Assembly: GCF_002865645.1 (NCBI RefSeq)
Contig: NW_020194628.1
Location: forward strand, 1,922,001-1,986,000
Source of the DNA: Hyaloscypha bicolor E
Taxonomy: Eukaryota > Ascomycota > Leotiomycetes > Helotiales > Hyaloscyphaceae
DNA length: 64,000 bases
Direction of reading: 5' to 3'
Made by a program: the position numbers and the translations under genes. Within the stretch, counting starts at the first letter, position 1. Each line of letters opens with the position of its first letter. Below the pieces are notes generated by a model that was not told the DNA's origin, did not search any database, and saw nothing but the letters and a program-made list of their open reading frames with translations. This document shows positions 43,859 through 55,917 of the stretch, piece by piece.

Positions 43859-45193
43859 TCATGCCACCGAAGCAGCAACAGGTCTATCTTTCTGGATCTC
43901 TAATGGAGCAGAACTCGACACCAGCTCTCTCAATGCCTCAACCTCAAAGCTCTCCATAGGCCGTAATCCCCACTTCTCAAAGATAACTCTATCCTCATCC
44001 CACCCATTACAAGCAGTCGTGAGCATCTTCTCTCCCGTGAAGACAGCATTGGCGCCCGCCATGAAGCAAAGAACCTGCTGCTCTTCCGAAAGCGTAGTTC
44101 GACCAGCAGCAAGACGGATGATCGTCCTCGGCATGACCATCCTGGCTGTTGCAATCGTCCTCAACGTCGCATCGAAAGGAGAGGTCTCCTTATCCCCAAT
44201 CCTGTCACCCAACGGCGTCCCTTTGATCGGAACCAGAGTATTGACCGGGAAACTCTCAGGATGCGCAGGCAGGGTAGCGACCGTATAGATAAGGCCCACA
44301 TGATCACTTGGTTTCTCTCCCAGTCCTAGGATACCCCCCGTACAGACATTCAGCCCCGCATCCCTAACATTCTTAATGGTGGCCAATCGCTCATCGTAAG
44401 TCCTCGTCGTAATGACAGACGGATAGTGCTCCCTAGACGTATCGACATTGTGGTTGTACGCCGTGAGACCTGCCTCCTTTAACTCCTTGGCCTGCTCGAG
44501 ATCGATCATGCCCAGTGTGACGCACACCTCCATTCCCATTTCTCGGACACCGTTCACCATCTCCTTGATATTTTTGAGGTTGGTTTTCCGCCCGCGCATG
44601 TCACGCCACGCGGCGCCCATGCAGAAGCGTGTGCTGCCGTTGTCTTTGGCGATTCGGGCTGCGGAGAGGACGGAGTCAACGGTCACCATTTTGGAGGCTT
44701 TGAGGCCGGTTTGGTATTTAGAGGACTGAGCACACTGCGAAGAGTTAGTTGAAATTCTGATCGACCAGTTGAATCGTCTCTGTGTGCAGAGTGATTGTTC
44801 GTAGAACTCACGTAAGAGCAGTCTTCACTGCATCCTCCAGTCTTGATATTCATGAGAGTACACATCTGGATCGAGGAAGGGTTGTGGAATTTCCGGTGAA
44901 CTGTGCCCTGCTTGCTGTCAACGGGTACTCGAAACCTCCAGTGGAAAACGGCATACAGCTGCAAAAGCCAATTTCATCAATGACGTATCATAGATCTCTT
45001 TGATCTCCTCTTTCGTCCAGTTGTTCCTCGGCGCGTTGGCCTCGAGAGCATGATCAAAAATAGCCGACTGCGGGGTCGGCCCAGCGGAGACAGACGAGAC
45101 AGTGCCATATTTCCTCACAAGAGACTGTGGCTTGGTCTCCTGGAGCAGAGCTCTGCAACTGGCAACAAAGAATTGAGGTCGGTGGCCACGCAT
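43859..45193 (-). CDS. bioB: Biotin synthase
   Basis: Three exons (44957-45193, 44812-44907, 43859-44734) join to 402 codons. The radical-SAM enzyme inserts sulfur into dethiobiotin. The cluster motif C-x3-C-x2-C ('[10 protein letters not shown]') is split by the second intron, so its last Cys opens exon 3. Further family motifs are '[13 protein letters not shown]', 'TGGILGLGE', '[12 protein letters not shown]', 'IRLAAGR' (Arg ligand of the 2Fe-2S cluster) and '[12 protein letters not shown]'. Residues 1-35 are basic and acid-free ('[17 protein letters not shown]'), consistent with a mitochondrial presequence. Start at 45193 is well placed. It is divergent from bioDA, 661 bp apart. Confidence 0.95.
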
Positions 45194-45854
45194 GATGTTG
45201 TTGGTGAGTCAATTGACTCTTGATGGAAGTGTGTCGTGGGTTGTATATCGGCCAGAGGCTATTCGATGGTGGGGCAGCACCTCGGATGGATCGAGTTTAG
45301 GCGGGAAACGCCCCTGAGCCCGGCGATTGTTGAATGCCCCGCCCCGCCCCCTTGTTGGGAGAGCCTTCACTCGCTGAAATTTCTTGAAGCCTGCATCGTG
45401 CACGTGAGCTAACGCGCGCTATTACCATTGCCATCAAATAATACCGCAGGCTCGGCGCTCGGCTCGTCCAGAGGAACGGTTCCTTCCATTTTCTTTCAAC
45501 CCAATCACAGTCTCGCTGCTCAGGGACTTCACGGTCGACAACATTTCATCTTCGAGCATAAGTGGAAGGTGGTGACAATACGAGAAGCTTCTCCAATTGG
45601 TATGAGGTTGGCATAAACGTTCCCGCTGGGTTTTGGTGGAACTTTACGGCTTCTTTGAAAAGGCGGGGCAACTCGGGGCATTGAATTTTCCTCGGACAAG
45701 TATATCTCACTTCAGATAGACGAAGATTCCCGGACAAAATCTATTCCAAAGTGTCCTCAAGCCGTAAAGTTCATGGCTTGCTTTCAAATCTAGAACTTTT
45801 CAAGAATAATAATACTAACAGGTGATAGAATCTCGTACCCAAGACTTGCCGAAA
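45194..45854. promoter_or_regulatory. Bidirectional promoter of bioB and bioDA
   Basis: About 660 bp separates the divergent starts. It includes a GTGCACGTGAG motif at 45398-45408 with an E-box core CACGTG, which is shared by several fungal bHLH regulators. No gene is seen. Shared control of the two biotin genes is inferred from the layout. Confidence 0.5.
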
Positions 45855-48339
45855 ATGGCCTCCAAAACCTCTCTCCGGAGGACGCTCAGAGCCTACCAAA
45901 TCTATGGAGCCAACACAAACGTCGGCAAGACGATAATGTCAACGATAATTTGCAAAGCCTTCAAGCGCCAATTCCCTTCTCAGAACGTGTGGTACCTGAA
46001 GCCTATTTCAACTGGCCCTTTGGATGAGGCGGATTACCGACATATTGCACGGTTCTCGCCGGAAACCAAGACAAAGTGTTTATTTCAGTTTGATGAGGCT
46101 GTGAGCCCTCATATTGCTGCTCGCTCTAGCAAGGTTTGGTCTTCAGTCTTCAGAAATTAATAAAAATATCTAATCACGTGACAGTATCTGTCCGACTCCG
46201 AAGTTCGTGACGAAGTCCTCGCACATCTTATGGCCTGTTCGGAAGCCGGAGAAGGAACATTACTTCTGGAGACAGCAGGAGGTGTCCATTCTCCCACTCC
46301 CAGTGGCAGTTCACAAGCAGATTTATATAGACCGCTCCGACTCCCTATTTGTTTAGTTGCAGACCACCATCTTGGTGGGATCTCTGCCTCGATCTCGGCT
46401 TTCGAGTCACTTCATATCAGAGGCTATGATTTAGATACCGTACTACAGTTTGAGGATGGAAAGTATCAAAACCACACCTATCTACAAGAGTATTTCGAGC
46501 AGAAGGGAATCTCCTCACTTTCACTCCCGCCACCACCACCCCGAGGACCAACCGAAGAAGAAGATCAAGAAATTATGTCCGATTACTACGAGAAGATGAG
46601 CAAACTCGACAAGGTCGAGGAAGCCATCTTCTCCTTATCCGAGAAGCACACAAAGCGACTAGAGAACCTAGAAAGCATGAGTACCAGAGCCAACGATACG
46701 ATCTGGTACCCATTCACGCAACACCGCGATATATCCCCACAGAGTATCGTGACCATCGACTCCGCATCGGGGGATTTCTTTCAAACCTACACTCCCACCT
46801 CTAAAGCCGGTACGTTGATCCCGACATTCGATGGCAGCGCAAGCTGGTGGACACAAGGCCTCGGCCACGGAAATCCAGAACTGTCCCTCGCAGCAGCCTA
46901 CGCAGCAGGCCGCTACGGACACGTAATGTTCGCAGGTGCAATCCACGAGCCTGCTCTCCAACTCGCGGAATCACTTCTCCACTACCTGAACAATCCACGT
47001 CTCCAAAAGGTCTTTTACTCCGACAATGGGAGTACGGGCATGGAAGTCGCTGTGAAGATGGCGCTGACGGCTTCATTTGAGAGATATAAGTGGGATGTGC
47101 CGAAAGAGGAGGTGGGTGTGATTGGGCTGAAGGGTAGTTATCATGGGGATACCATTGGGGCGATGGATGCATCTGAGCCGAGCACTTTTAATGAGCGAGT
47201 ACATTGGTATAAAGGGCGGGGCTACTGGTTTGATTTCCCGCAGGTGAAGATGGTAAGAGGGAAGTGGATTGTTGAGCCGCCTGAGGGGATGAAGGCCGAA
47301 TTTGGAGAAGTGACTGAGTTCGCTTCTTTGGCGGAGATCTTCGACATTCAGGCGAGGCTTGGATCGTCGGCTGGGCGGAAGTACAGTAAACACATTGAGG
47401 AGACATTGAATGGACTGATCAATAAAGAGGGAAAGACTTTCGGCGCGCTGGTAATGGAACCTGTCATCCTAGGTGCGGGAGGAATGCTCTTCGCGTAAGC
47501 CCCTGTTACCCTTTTCCATCTCAATTTACTTACATGTAACTCTAAGCGACCCCCTATTCCAACACCTCCTCGCCTCCACCATCCGCACTTCGCCTCTCTT
47601 CCCCTCTCCCCCTCACGCTTCACCGGAAACCTGGACCGGCCTCCCGGTAATCCACGACGAAGTCTTCACTGGCCTCTACCGCCTCGGCACCTTCACACCC
47701 TCCACCCTCCTCCAATCCCACCCCGACATCTCCGTGCACGCCAAGCTGCTAACCGGGGGCCTCGTCCCGCTCTGCTGCACTGCGGCATCGCAATCCATCT
47801 TCGACGCCTTCCTTGGGAACGAGAAGCGTGATGCGTTGTTGCATGGACATAGTTATACCGCGCATCCAGTGGGTTGTCAAGTTGCGGTGAAATCGATTGC
47901 GAAGATGGTGGGGATGGAGAACGAGGGTGCGTGGGATCACGCGAAGGAGGATTGGAAGAGTGGGTCCAGGCTTGCTTCTGTCTCCGATCAGGCGGTGCAG
48001 GCTTGGAGTGTGTGGTCGAAGGGGTTTGTGGGTAAAGTGTCGTTTTCAAGGGAGGTTGAGAGTGTGATTGCTCTTGGTTCGGTTCTGGCGATAAAGCTTC
48101 AAGATGAGAATTCTGGTAAGTATTCGATTTCAACCCTGCAAGAAACGGATACTTACAGGCGAATAGGGTATAGCTCAACAGCAGCCACTGGACTGCAGAA
48201 GAAGCTTTTGGAAGGATCAGACGGGTTCAAGATTCATGTTCGAGTTCTTGGGCATGTGCTCTACGTGATGGCTAGTCAGACGTCCAGGACTGAGGCTTTG
48301 CGGAGTATCGAGAAAACTTTGCTCGATGCTCTGTATTGA
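45855..48339 (+). CDS. bioDA: Bifunctional dethiobiotin synthetase / DAPA aminotransferase
   Basis: Four exons (45855-46133, 46185-47494, 47547-48115, 48167-48339) join to 776 codons. The N-terminal third is BioD: P-loop 'GANTNVGKT', 'VWYLKPISTGP' (substrate Lys) and 'LLLETAGGVHSP'. The C-terminal two-thirds is BioA: 'IWYPFTQHRD', 'DGSASWWTQGLGHGNPEL', 'FYSDNGSTGMEVAVKMA', 'LKGSYHGDTIGAMDAS', 'IHDEVFTGLYRLG' and 'HAKLLTGGLVPL' with the PLP Lys. It converts KAPA to DAPA and then to dethiobiotin, linking BioF and BioB. The fusion is usual in fungi and plants. The acceptor at 48166 was chosen because the nearer AG would bring a stop into frame. Start at 45855 sits just before the first beta strand; 45822 is an in-frame alternative. 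Confidence 0.94.
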
Positions 48340-48500
48340 GGAAAGAGAAAATAATGTATATATGAGATGGAGAAAATGAGAAAGCAGTTTGTACACATAT
48401 TGCAACACTTTCAGGCTCTAGAGGAATTCCTAAGATGAATATGGCTGGCAGTCGTTTATCTAGACGTTCTTCGATTTTTGCTATTGAATCGTGGTAGTTT

Positions 48501-50273
48501 TCACCGTGACCATCGTTCTACTAGCTGCTCCCGGTTTATATTCTTAGCTTGCAAGGCATGTAGTTCCACGGCGTCCAGACTCCTCTGCAAGTCCTGAACC
48601 TCGTGATCGAACTTCGAAACGTCTGACTCAACATCGGGATCAATCAGTCGAACTTTCCCATAAAGTGTCTCGGCCAACAGAGAATCCCGCAACAAGCCCA
48701 GCGTAATCTGAGCATCCAGCAAATGCGAAGAAATGGATGTCTCTGCCGTCGATTGCAGACTGTTAGCGTGACTCTCAAGCCTCGTAATCCTTTCAGAAAG
48801 CATCTTCTCAAGGGCCTCAACCCTGGCAGTATCAGAAACTCCTTCAGCTGGGAGAATGATACCCAAGTTTCTGGCCAGTTGCTGTTCTGGCTCGATGTCC
48901 TCATCGTGCCCGGATGATCGGCGTCGGGTTGTTCTGGCACGGATTGGGGATGTTTGAGAGCTTGACGATTTTCGTCTTCTCTGGGTGTTTGGTTTAGTCG
49001 GGCTCGAAGGCTTGGTTGTAGAAGGCTCTGGGCGTGCGAGCTCTTTCTTTGCGGAGTCGACTACAAATTGCAATGCCATTCTATGGCATTGACTCTCCTC
49101 AATGCGTTCTAGGAGAGTCTCGATTCGATTTACGAGGAATGTGAGACACTCACATATCTGGGAGGATGTTAGTCAGGTCTCGAGAATGGTAAGGGAAGCT
49201 TACATATTTCACTGCTTTCACAGACCGCTCTTGTCCCTGTCCATTAGTAGCGGCAATAGTTCTTAGAGCTGGTTCCAGATATTGCTGTTCTGCAGACATC
49301 TGAGCCACAGGAAGTATTTCTGAATACAGAGACTCGAGCTCTTCTTGTAGATCATTGACTTGGTTGTCCGAATCGTGTCCGTTTGAAGTATTCGATGATT
49401 TTAAAGTATCCAAATAAATTCGGTCCAGTCTCGTTCGTATGCCTTCTACTGTGTGCTTAATCAATCTGGATACGTTAGAAAAAGTATCTGACATTTCTTG
49501 CGAGACTGAATACCTTGCACACAAGTCTCTTATCCTCGCTATAGTATCATCATCTCCGGACTGCCCTGGATCGAGGTCACTGGCCAGCTTTTGTAAACTT
49601 AATAGTAGTTTGTCGTCCGATTTGAGGATATTATCCACGGTTTGCCTCACACCCGCATCCGTAGCCTTGGATTGTTGTTCTAGATCCACAATTTGGTACT
49701 TAAGGCTTTGCGACAATTCCTCAATCTAATGTATATTAGACAATACTATCCGCAGGGGAGATGAAGGCCGTACGGCAGCATTGATATGACCTTTCTCCAC
49801 TTCCCATTTCCTGACTTGGCCTTTCTCAGTATGTGCACGCGTCTGGCTAGTCCTTTTATCGTTCTTGACCAGCGAAGCCATAGCATTCTGCTGTAATCGC
49901 AACGCTTCGGTTTGCTTTTCGATAGCTGCCGTCGATCTTTTTAGCTCTTCGATTGCATTTTGGATCTCCTGGTGAGTGAATGCTTGAGCAATAGACAGGT
50001 CTTGGGCTGCCAAAGCTTCAACCTGTCCATTCTTCAATAGGGTAGCGTATCTAGCTCAAATCAGCATCGGCAATTTGTAATTTGAAAGATATCTCACAGA
50101 GCGGCTTCATCTCTAGTGAGGAGCGTTTCAGGAGTCAGATATTCTTGAATCCACGTTTGAATAGCGGTCTGGTTGTCCGGGTCATTGAATGCAGCTTTGA
50201 TAGCATCTCGATCATGCGGCACATCTCGATCGCGCAGTATCGAAAGGAGGGTCTGGTAGGAATCTTCTGCCAT
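48501..50273 (-). CDS. Coiled-coil protein, HAUS3/AugC-like augmin subunit
   Basis: Six exons can be joined: 50098-50273, 49774-50050, two segments within 49200-49725 split by a short intron near 49514, a small step over about 49150-49200, and 48501 onward. The N-terminus 'YLTPETLLTRDEAALYATLLKNGQVEAL' follows the pattern of HAUS3 ('...LSERELEAF..L...G'). The rest is mostly long helices with a Ser/Arg-rich basic patch ('RRRKSSSSQTSPIRARTTRRR') about 190 residues from the end. Augmin recruits gamma-tubulin to spindle microtubules. The assignment rests on N-terminal pattern and coiled-coil layout, so it is tentative. It is divergent from the LrgB-like gene. Confidence 0.6.
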
Positions 50274-50484
50274 GGTGGTTGAAAAGAAGGCTGAAATAGT
50301 GCCTTGTAGATCGTGTTGTGTTGATCGCGCGAAAGGCGCGCCCAAACCTCAGCCTTTCGTCTCGGCAAGCAAAATTCCGTGACCCCTCCGATCCGGGCCG
50401 AGGGAGACCACTCTATGAAGAACAAGAAGAGTGTTCCGAGTCAAAGCAACTTCCTTTTCTTAAATTTCATATATATCTAATAGT

Positions 50485-52518
50485 ATGGCTGGGGATAATG
50501 GCTCCACCAGCATTGCATCAGCTACCCTGGAAGCCTTCAAGTTGGTCTGCAACTGCGCCATTGACTGGATGACATCGGCAAGGCTGATAATTTACAGGTT
50601 GCCCGCCTATCATGGCACCGGAATTTGACTGCATGGGTTTTCATACCAGTTGGGGTTTTGGTTATCCTTTTGGCATGTTTTGGAGTCAATTCTCTCATTG
50701 GACTAAGCTCTGTATCTTTCCCAGCTTCAGTTGCGTGCTTGCTTGTTCTGTTTTTGGCCCTGATTGTATTGGATATGATCATTGGAGACCGGAAAACAAG
50801 AGCCGTTGTCAATATTATTGACGTACCAGTAAGCATTCCGTTGTTCTACATAAGGATATTTTCTGAATATTTGGTATGAAGGCTGGATTTGCTCTTCGAT
50901 GGATAAATATCTTTTTCACGCCTTCGTATGTGTTCCTCCCAACCCCCTTTCACTCTCTAGACGCTGAATAGTACAGCTTCGTTCTGCTCCCATTGAGTCC
51001 TCCGATTGGGGGTGTCGAAGTGGCAAAGATCATAGCAGTATTCCGTAAGTAAGATCTCTTGCTTGAACCCAGAGCCCATTATTCGGAATTTTACCTATAT
51101 CTAATCCTCCTTCAAGTCATTGGGTTCTTCGTGGTTTTCATAGCCACGGCCTGCATAGCAAGATTTCTACACCTGATCTCGGGCACTTCAAAAAGAGCAA
51201 TAACCGAAAGAGCAGAAGAGATGGGTGACGAATCTGATGCAATTCCTCTCGCAGACTCAACTCCAAGAAGGCAAAACTCCGAGACCACTCTTACAAGCGG
51301 CTGGAGCACACCTGGCTTCCCAGGCCTCCCAGATGACTCGACCAACGACTTGATTGCACCTCAACGAGCTCAAGATCCCTCTCGAATCCGAGGTACCGGT
51401 GGCCCACCAGAGAGCGATACCCCAAATCAACATGTTGCCCGGAGTCAGATCTTGCAAGCCCCTCTCCCACTCACCCGTCCGCAAAGATGGGCAGCGTTCA
51501 TCAACCTGAATTTCGATAGACTTACATACCTCTTCCTCTTCCTCTTCATCGGACTTCCAATCTACTACTCAACCGGCTATGCCATGCCAGCACAGCTAAC
51601 CTTCAACATCCTCGCCTACTTCACAGCTCTGTCTCTCCCCGCTCGATGGAGACAATTCCTGCATCCGGTCTTGGTCTCATCCGGGATTACAATCCTCGGA
51701 ATCTGGATCCTAGGGCTCATCCGCGGCGACAGCCTAAACACCAGTCTAAGTGCCTACAAAACGGGCACAAACTACCTCGACCTCTGGCACGGTGAGAAAC
51801 AGCTCAAAATGCCAGGAACCGGTGATCTCCTCGTCAGTGCCCTTGATGCAAGCATCGTTGCACTCGCTCTCCCGATGTTTTCCTACAGAATGGAACTTAA
51901 GCGGCATTTTTTCGCTATTGTGATTCCAAATGTCGCTGTCTCAATAGGCTCTCTCTTTGGATATCCTGTGGTGTGTTATGCTATTGGGATCTCTGCAAGA
52001 CGGAGTCTTGCGTTTGCGGGACGCAGCTTGACGCTTGCTCTTGCTACGCCAGCGGTTAAGAATCTGGGTGGCGATGCGAATACTGTCGCTGCGTTGGCGA
52101 TTATGAGTGGGATTCTTGGGGCGCTGATCGGCTCCAGGGTGCTGGATTGGTTGAAGATACCTGAAGGTTCGTGCTGCACTCTCTTTCCACCGACGTAGAT
52201 ATTCCAGGATGTTCACTTGCACTTGCACTGCGGCATTTCTTGATGTCTGCAACCATGAACCCCTGAGGCGGCCTCCGTGATTCGGCTGAATGGCGGAAAT
52301 TGCTGGAAACCACTGACAAAGAAAAAGACGACTATGTGACTCGAGGTGTCACACTGGGAGGGAACTCCTCAGCGATCGCAACAGCAGTCTTGCTGGTTTC
52401 AGACCCGCGAGCAGCAGCACTATCAAGTCTAAGTATGAGTTTGTTCGGTATCATTACTTTGGCTTTAACATCAGTTCCTGTCATAGTCAAAGCGATTGAC
52501 TCGTTAGTTGACTTGTAA
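50485..52518 (+). CDS. LrgB/PLGG1-like membrane transporter
   Basis: Six exons (50485-50544, 50598-50828, 50882-50925, 50977-51044, 51117-52166, 52328-52518) join to 547 codons. It has at least ten hydrophobic helices in two halves separated by an acidic/polar loop of about 120 residues (51190-51480). The second half carries the LrgB signature 'RRSLAFAGRSLTLALATPAV', 'GGDANTVAALAIMSGILGALIG' and 'TRGVTLGGNSSAIATA', and the first half resembles LrgA, giving an LrgA-LrgB fusion as in plant plastidial glycolate/glycerate transporter PLGG1. In fungi the substrate is unknown; a small carboxylate is the best guess. Confidence 0.8.
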
Positions 52519-52705
52519 GGAAGGGCAGATACCCAGTAATTGAGATCATGACATCGATATTTCATACTCAAGCACTTTTTAGATATTGACACAACTGTGA
52601 ATACAGCCAACTGCTAGGATCTGAATGTCCAGCAATAGAGAAACCAGCCTTATCAACACACTATTTAGCCCAAAGCAAACGTCCCAATAATACTCAGACA
52701 GCTGC

Positions 52706-53363
52706 TCATTCCAATCTGAACAGTCATCAGTAACCACGAATCGGACAAAAGGCGCAAGTCTTACCTCTCAATCAAGTGCAGCCCAGAAGCAGTCTCAACA
52801 ACGCGACTAACGTCTCCTGGTTTCAGTTGGAAGGCAGCATCCTCGAACTCCTTTTGCATGTCGCCTTTGCCAAAGAAGCCCAGATCTCCCATCTTTCTCG
52901 CACTGCTGCAATCTGATTCGCTCACAGCAAGCTGTCCCAAGGATGTCTGACCACTTCGGATGCGAGCTTCGTGCCCAAGGATGATGCTCATAGCCTCCTC
53001 CTTTGTGCGCTTAATCTCGGCCTAGTAGTCTGTCAGTGATGAGAACTCTAAAAGCTTCGAAATGTGTAAAAGTACCTCGCGCCAGCTGCTGGGACGCCGG
53101 CTATCCTTATGCTTCACCAATAAGTGACTTGCCCTGATCTTGCCATTATTCCCGGGATTGCCGTTCGCCCCTCCAGCTTCGGGTCTGATCTCAGGCGCAC
53201 TGTGGTGCTCAGCCATGTAAGTCTTGAGTTTCTCGGTATCTGTTCCTGGCGGTGGTTCCCATCGTGACAGCTTTTGTGATTCGTTGAAGTAGTAAGGGAG
53301 ATTCTTCGAATTCGAGTGGCGGACTTCCCAGCCAGCGGGCAGGCCTGCGTCTGCCTTTTGCAT
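52706..53363 (-). CDS. Peptidyl-prolyl cis-trans isomerase, PIN1/ESS1 type
   Basis: Three exons (53076-53363, 52765-53021, 52706-52715) join to 184 codons. An N-terminal WW domain ('GLPAGWEVRHSNSKNLPYYF...SRWEPP') is followed by a parvulin domain: 'KIRASHLLVKHKDSRRPSSW' (Lys/Arg/Arg phosphate clamp), 'SDCSSARKMGDLGFFGKGDMQKEFEDAAFQL' (active-site Cys) and the end 'SGLHLIERLE'. The final exon is only 10 nt; splicing to it gives the standard 'ERLE' end, whereas reading through adds only a stop. The enzyme isomerises pSer/pThr-Pro bonds, notably in the RNA polymerase II CTD. An additional upstream coding exon cannot be excluded. Divergent from RPB9. Confidence 0.93.
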
Positions 53364-53889
53364 CTGTCAGCAAGCTTCGATGTTGTTTGGGGGCAAGTAT
53401 AGAGGAAGTAAACAAACAGTTAGTGAAGCATGGCACATACCATTTCGTGGAACGCGAGGACTTGATGAGGGTGTGCTTCTGAGAGGAGGATTGACACTGA
53501 AGAGGTTGCCTTTGAGGTTGTACAAAGGCGTTCGGGTTGATGGAGGGATGTTGAAATGTGCTGCAGGAACATTGAGGGCAGTCCGAGGGTCACAGGACCT
53601 TCGCGGGGCTGCATTGCGCTTGCTTGATTCGGCGATAGCAGGCCGGGAACCAGGGTGCCGGCGCAGACTCTAGTACCGTGTACCTTTCGCCGCCTCATCC
53701 ACAGATCTGAATCACAGCCATCTTTTGATACATTCAAAGAACAACGCCAGCACCACAGCTACATATCCTCGTGGAGGGATCTCGACTGAGAATCGCAAAC
53801 GCTTCCAAAAGCAACAACTTCCCCCATCCCACCGAATCCACAACTACACCCACCTGCAACACCGACAATACCTTGAAAAGACCCCCACC
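53364..53889. promoter_or_regulatory. Divergent promoter of PIN1-like gene and RPB9
   Basis: This 526-bp region lies between two genes linked to RNA polymerase II. No coding sequence is convincing, although frames are open on both strands. Confidence 0.4.
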
Positions 53890-54562
53890 ATGGCCACCCC
53901 CGAACCAAGCACCGTTGACGAGACCAAGAAGATGGAACAGATCACCTTTCGCTTCTGCAGCGAATGGTAAGTTATATCCCCTCCATGGCACAATATAAGA
54001 TGCTAACTGCTCATAGCTCCAATATGCTGTACCCGAAAGAAGACCCCGAGAGCCACCGACTGAACTTCGCCTGCCGAACGTGCCAATACTCCGAGGAAGC
54101 CACCTCGTCCTGTGTGTTCCGGAACATTCTCAACAACGCCGTCGGTGAGACTGCTGGCGTGACTCAAGACGTTGGATCGGATCCAACTGTGGGTTTACCT
54201 CTCTGTTTGTTATGTGGCTCTGTCATCCTGTGTGAAGGCCGCCAGGCTCGAGAAGAGGTGGATAGTGCCGCAGAGGAAGAGTCGCACTAGGAGAGAGGCG
54301 CTCCGACATGGAGGTTGAGGTGTTGAGATGATGTTAAAAGGCTCTCAAAGACTTCTACTGACATTCTTATGACTTTTAGCTTCCTCGGTCGAATAAGACT
54401 TGCCCGAAGTGCAAGACGGAGGATGCAGTGTTCTTCCAGTCTCAACAGAGATCTGCGGAGACTGGAATGGTGAGTACCCCCAAGACTTAAGCGTAATACT
54501 TTACTAACTGCGCCTAGAAACTCTTCTATGTGTGCTGCGGGTGCGGTCACATCTTCTCATGA
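53890..54562 (+). CDS. RPB9: RNA polymerase II subunit RPB9
   Basis: Four exons (53890-53966, 54017-54188, 54380-54469, 54518-54562) encode about 127 residues, normal for RPB9. Zinc ribbon 1 is 'FRFCSECSNMLYP...[10 protein letters not shown]'; zinc ribbon 2 is '[30 protein letters not shown]' ending in '[14 protein letters not shown]'. All eight zinc Cys are present. The subunit sits at the downstream jaw of Pol II and affects start-site choice, fidelity and TFIIS response. The 191-nt third gap is unusually long for this gene set but has good splice ends (GTGGGT...TTTTAG). Confidence 0.95.
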
Positions 54563-54765
54563 TACCCCCGTTTTGGCGATTATTGCATTCTGTTTTCTTG
54601 TGTTGCGGCGTTCAGTGGATCTGGATCTAGACAAACGGAGTTTGGAGTGGGCTCCCATCTCAAAACAGAGACATAGCATGGGAGGAAAGATCTCATATTT
54701 TCAATGACAAAGGTGTCAAACGCCGTTTCTCCTATGCTCTTTACCCATGATTTCTATACATATTC

Positions 54766-55333
54766 CTACAAGTGCATCGGTGCCAGTGATAATATCTTTG
54801 ACCATTTCATCTTCCTCAACTCGGTCCCAACAACACCTAACAGGGAGTGTTAGCAAGAATCCAGCCAAAGCATACATGCAACCTCACCATTCAACCGCGT
54901 CCCTATCGGTTCTCCCGCCTTATTGATCAAGACACACGCATTATCGTCGAACTTTACAACACTGCCGTCAGGCCTCTGCAGCTTCTTTGCCGTCCGAACC
55001 ACGACCGCATGCCTTAGATCCCCTCTTCGCACCTTATTCGCAGCTGAGGTAGAGACGCTTGCACCTGGGCCTGACTCCGGACCGAAATTCCGTTGCTTTT
55101 GTACCACGACAATGATGCGATCACCTAGAACTGAACTCAGCATCACTTCGAAGCTTGTTTATAACAATAGTCGTACCAATCTTTGCGTGACGCTTCATCT
55201 TCATGACATTCACGCATTCGACAATCGCAGCGCCGGAATTGTCGATGCAATTCAGCATCGTCTGTGAGCTCCAGTTAGCACTTTGCACCAAAGGCTGAGC
55301 TGATGTGAATATTCAGACCTTTAATTGTATCAT
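54766..55333 (-). CDS. Mitochondrial ribosomal protein uL14m (L14/MRPL38)
   Basis: Four exons (55319-55333, 55177-55261, 54888-55130, 54766-54836) join to 137 codons. Exon 1 is just 15 nt (Met-Ile-Gln-Leu-Lys), and joining it restores the classic uL14 start '[16 protein letters not shown]'. Family motifs are '[16 protein letters not shown]', '[13 protein letters not shown]', '[16 protein letters not shown]', '[22 protein letters not shown]' and '[17 protein letters not shown]'. Length and basic insert '[11 protein letters not shown]' point to the mitochondrial rather than cytosolic form. It is convergent with RPB9. Confidence 0.93.
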
Positions 55334-55917
55334 CGTGAGATCATGTTACGCTGAATTCTGGGAGAGCTCGCTGTCGGATTGCGATTTCAAAAGTTCACGT
55401 GGCTGTTTCCGGATTAGCCTTGCGCCTTACTTAAGCGCATGGCGCCCAGCCTCCCATTAAACCACCCCTACGGTAAGTGATTTCTCACAATATGATCCTA
55501 CTATTGTTCATTTACTATTGTCATCTTCTGTTAGGCCTTCAATGGATCTGACATTTTGGATATTTAAATCATTTTCCTCGTATTTTTGCCCACTGTCGTT
55601 TATCAAACTTTCTCACACATACATGCACGCTGTCTACCCCTTGTATCGATTTGAGACCTGCAGCTGAGCGGAGAAGAGAAGAGGAGGCTGCGCCAGCAAC
55701 AAGGTCAAGACGGACCCCGAGGCCAAGTAGCTTACCTTGTGTAGACTGGAGGAGTTCGGGAACGATAAATTCACTCCTTCAAATTCGAACGGCTGTGAGA
55801 GAGTTCTTCCATTCAACGCCACTACCTATCTTACTCATTGCTCCACCACAGCTCCTCAGCATATTTCCATGATTGCACTCGTCGCATAAGCACTTCCTAG
55901 TTTCGCAAATCTTCGCC
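55334..55917. promoter_or_regulatory. Divergent promoter of uL14m and SET9
   Basis: This 584-bp region has a pyrimidine/CA-rich stretch ahead of the SET9 start. No gene is seen. Confidence 0.4.

Noticed and set aside
45428..45616. Short plus-strand frame in the bioB-bioDA promoter
   Set aside because: No family match; the position fits a promoter or leader better.
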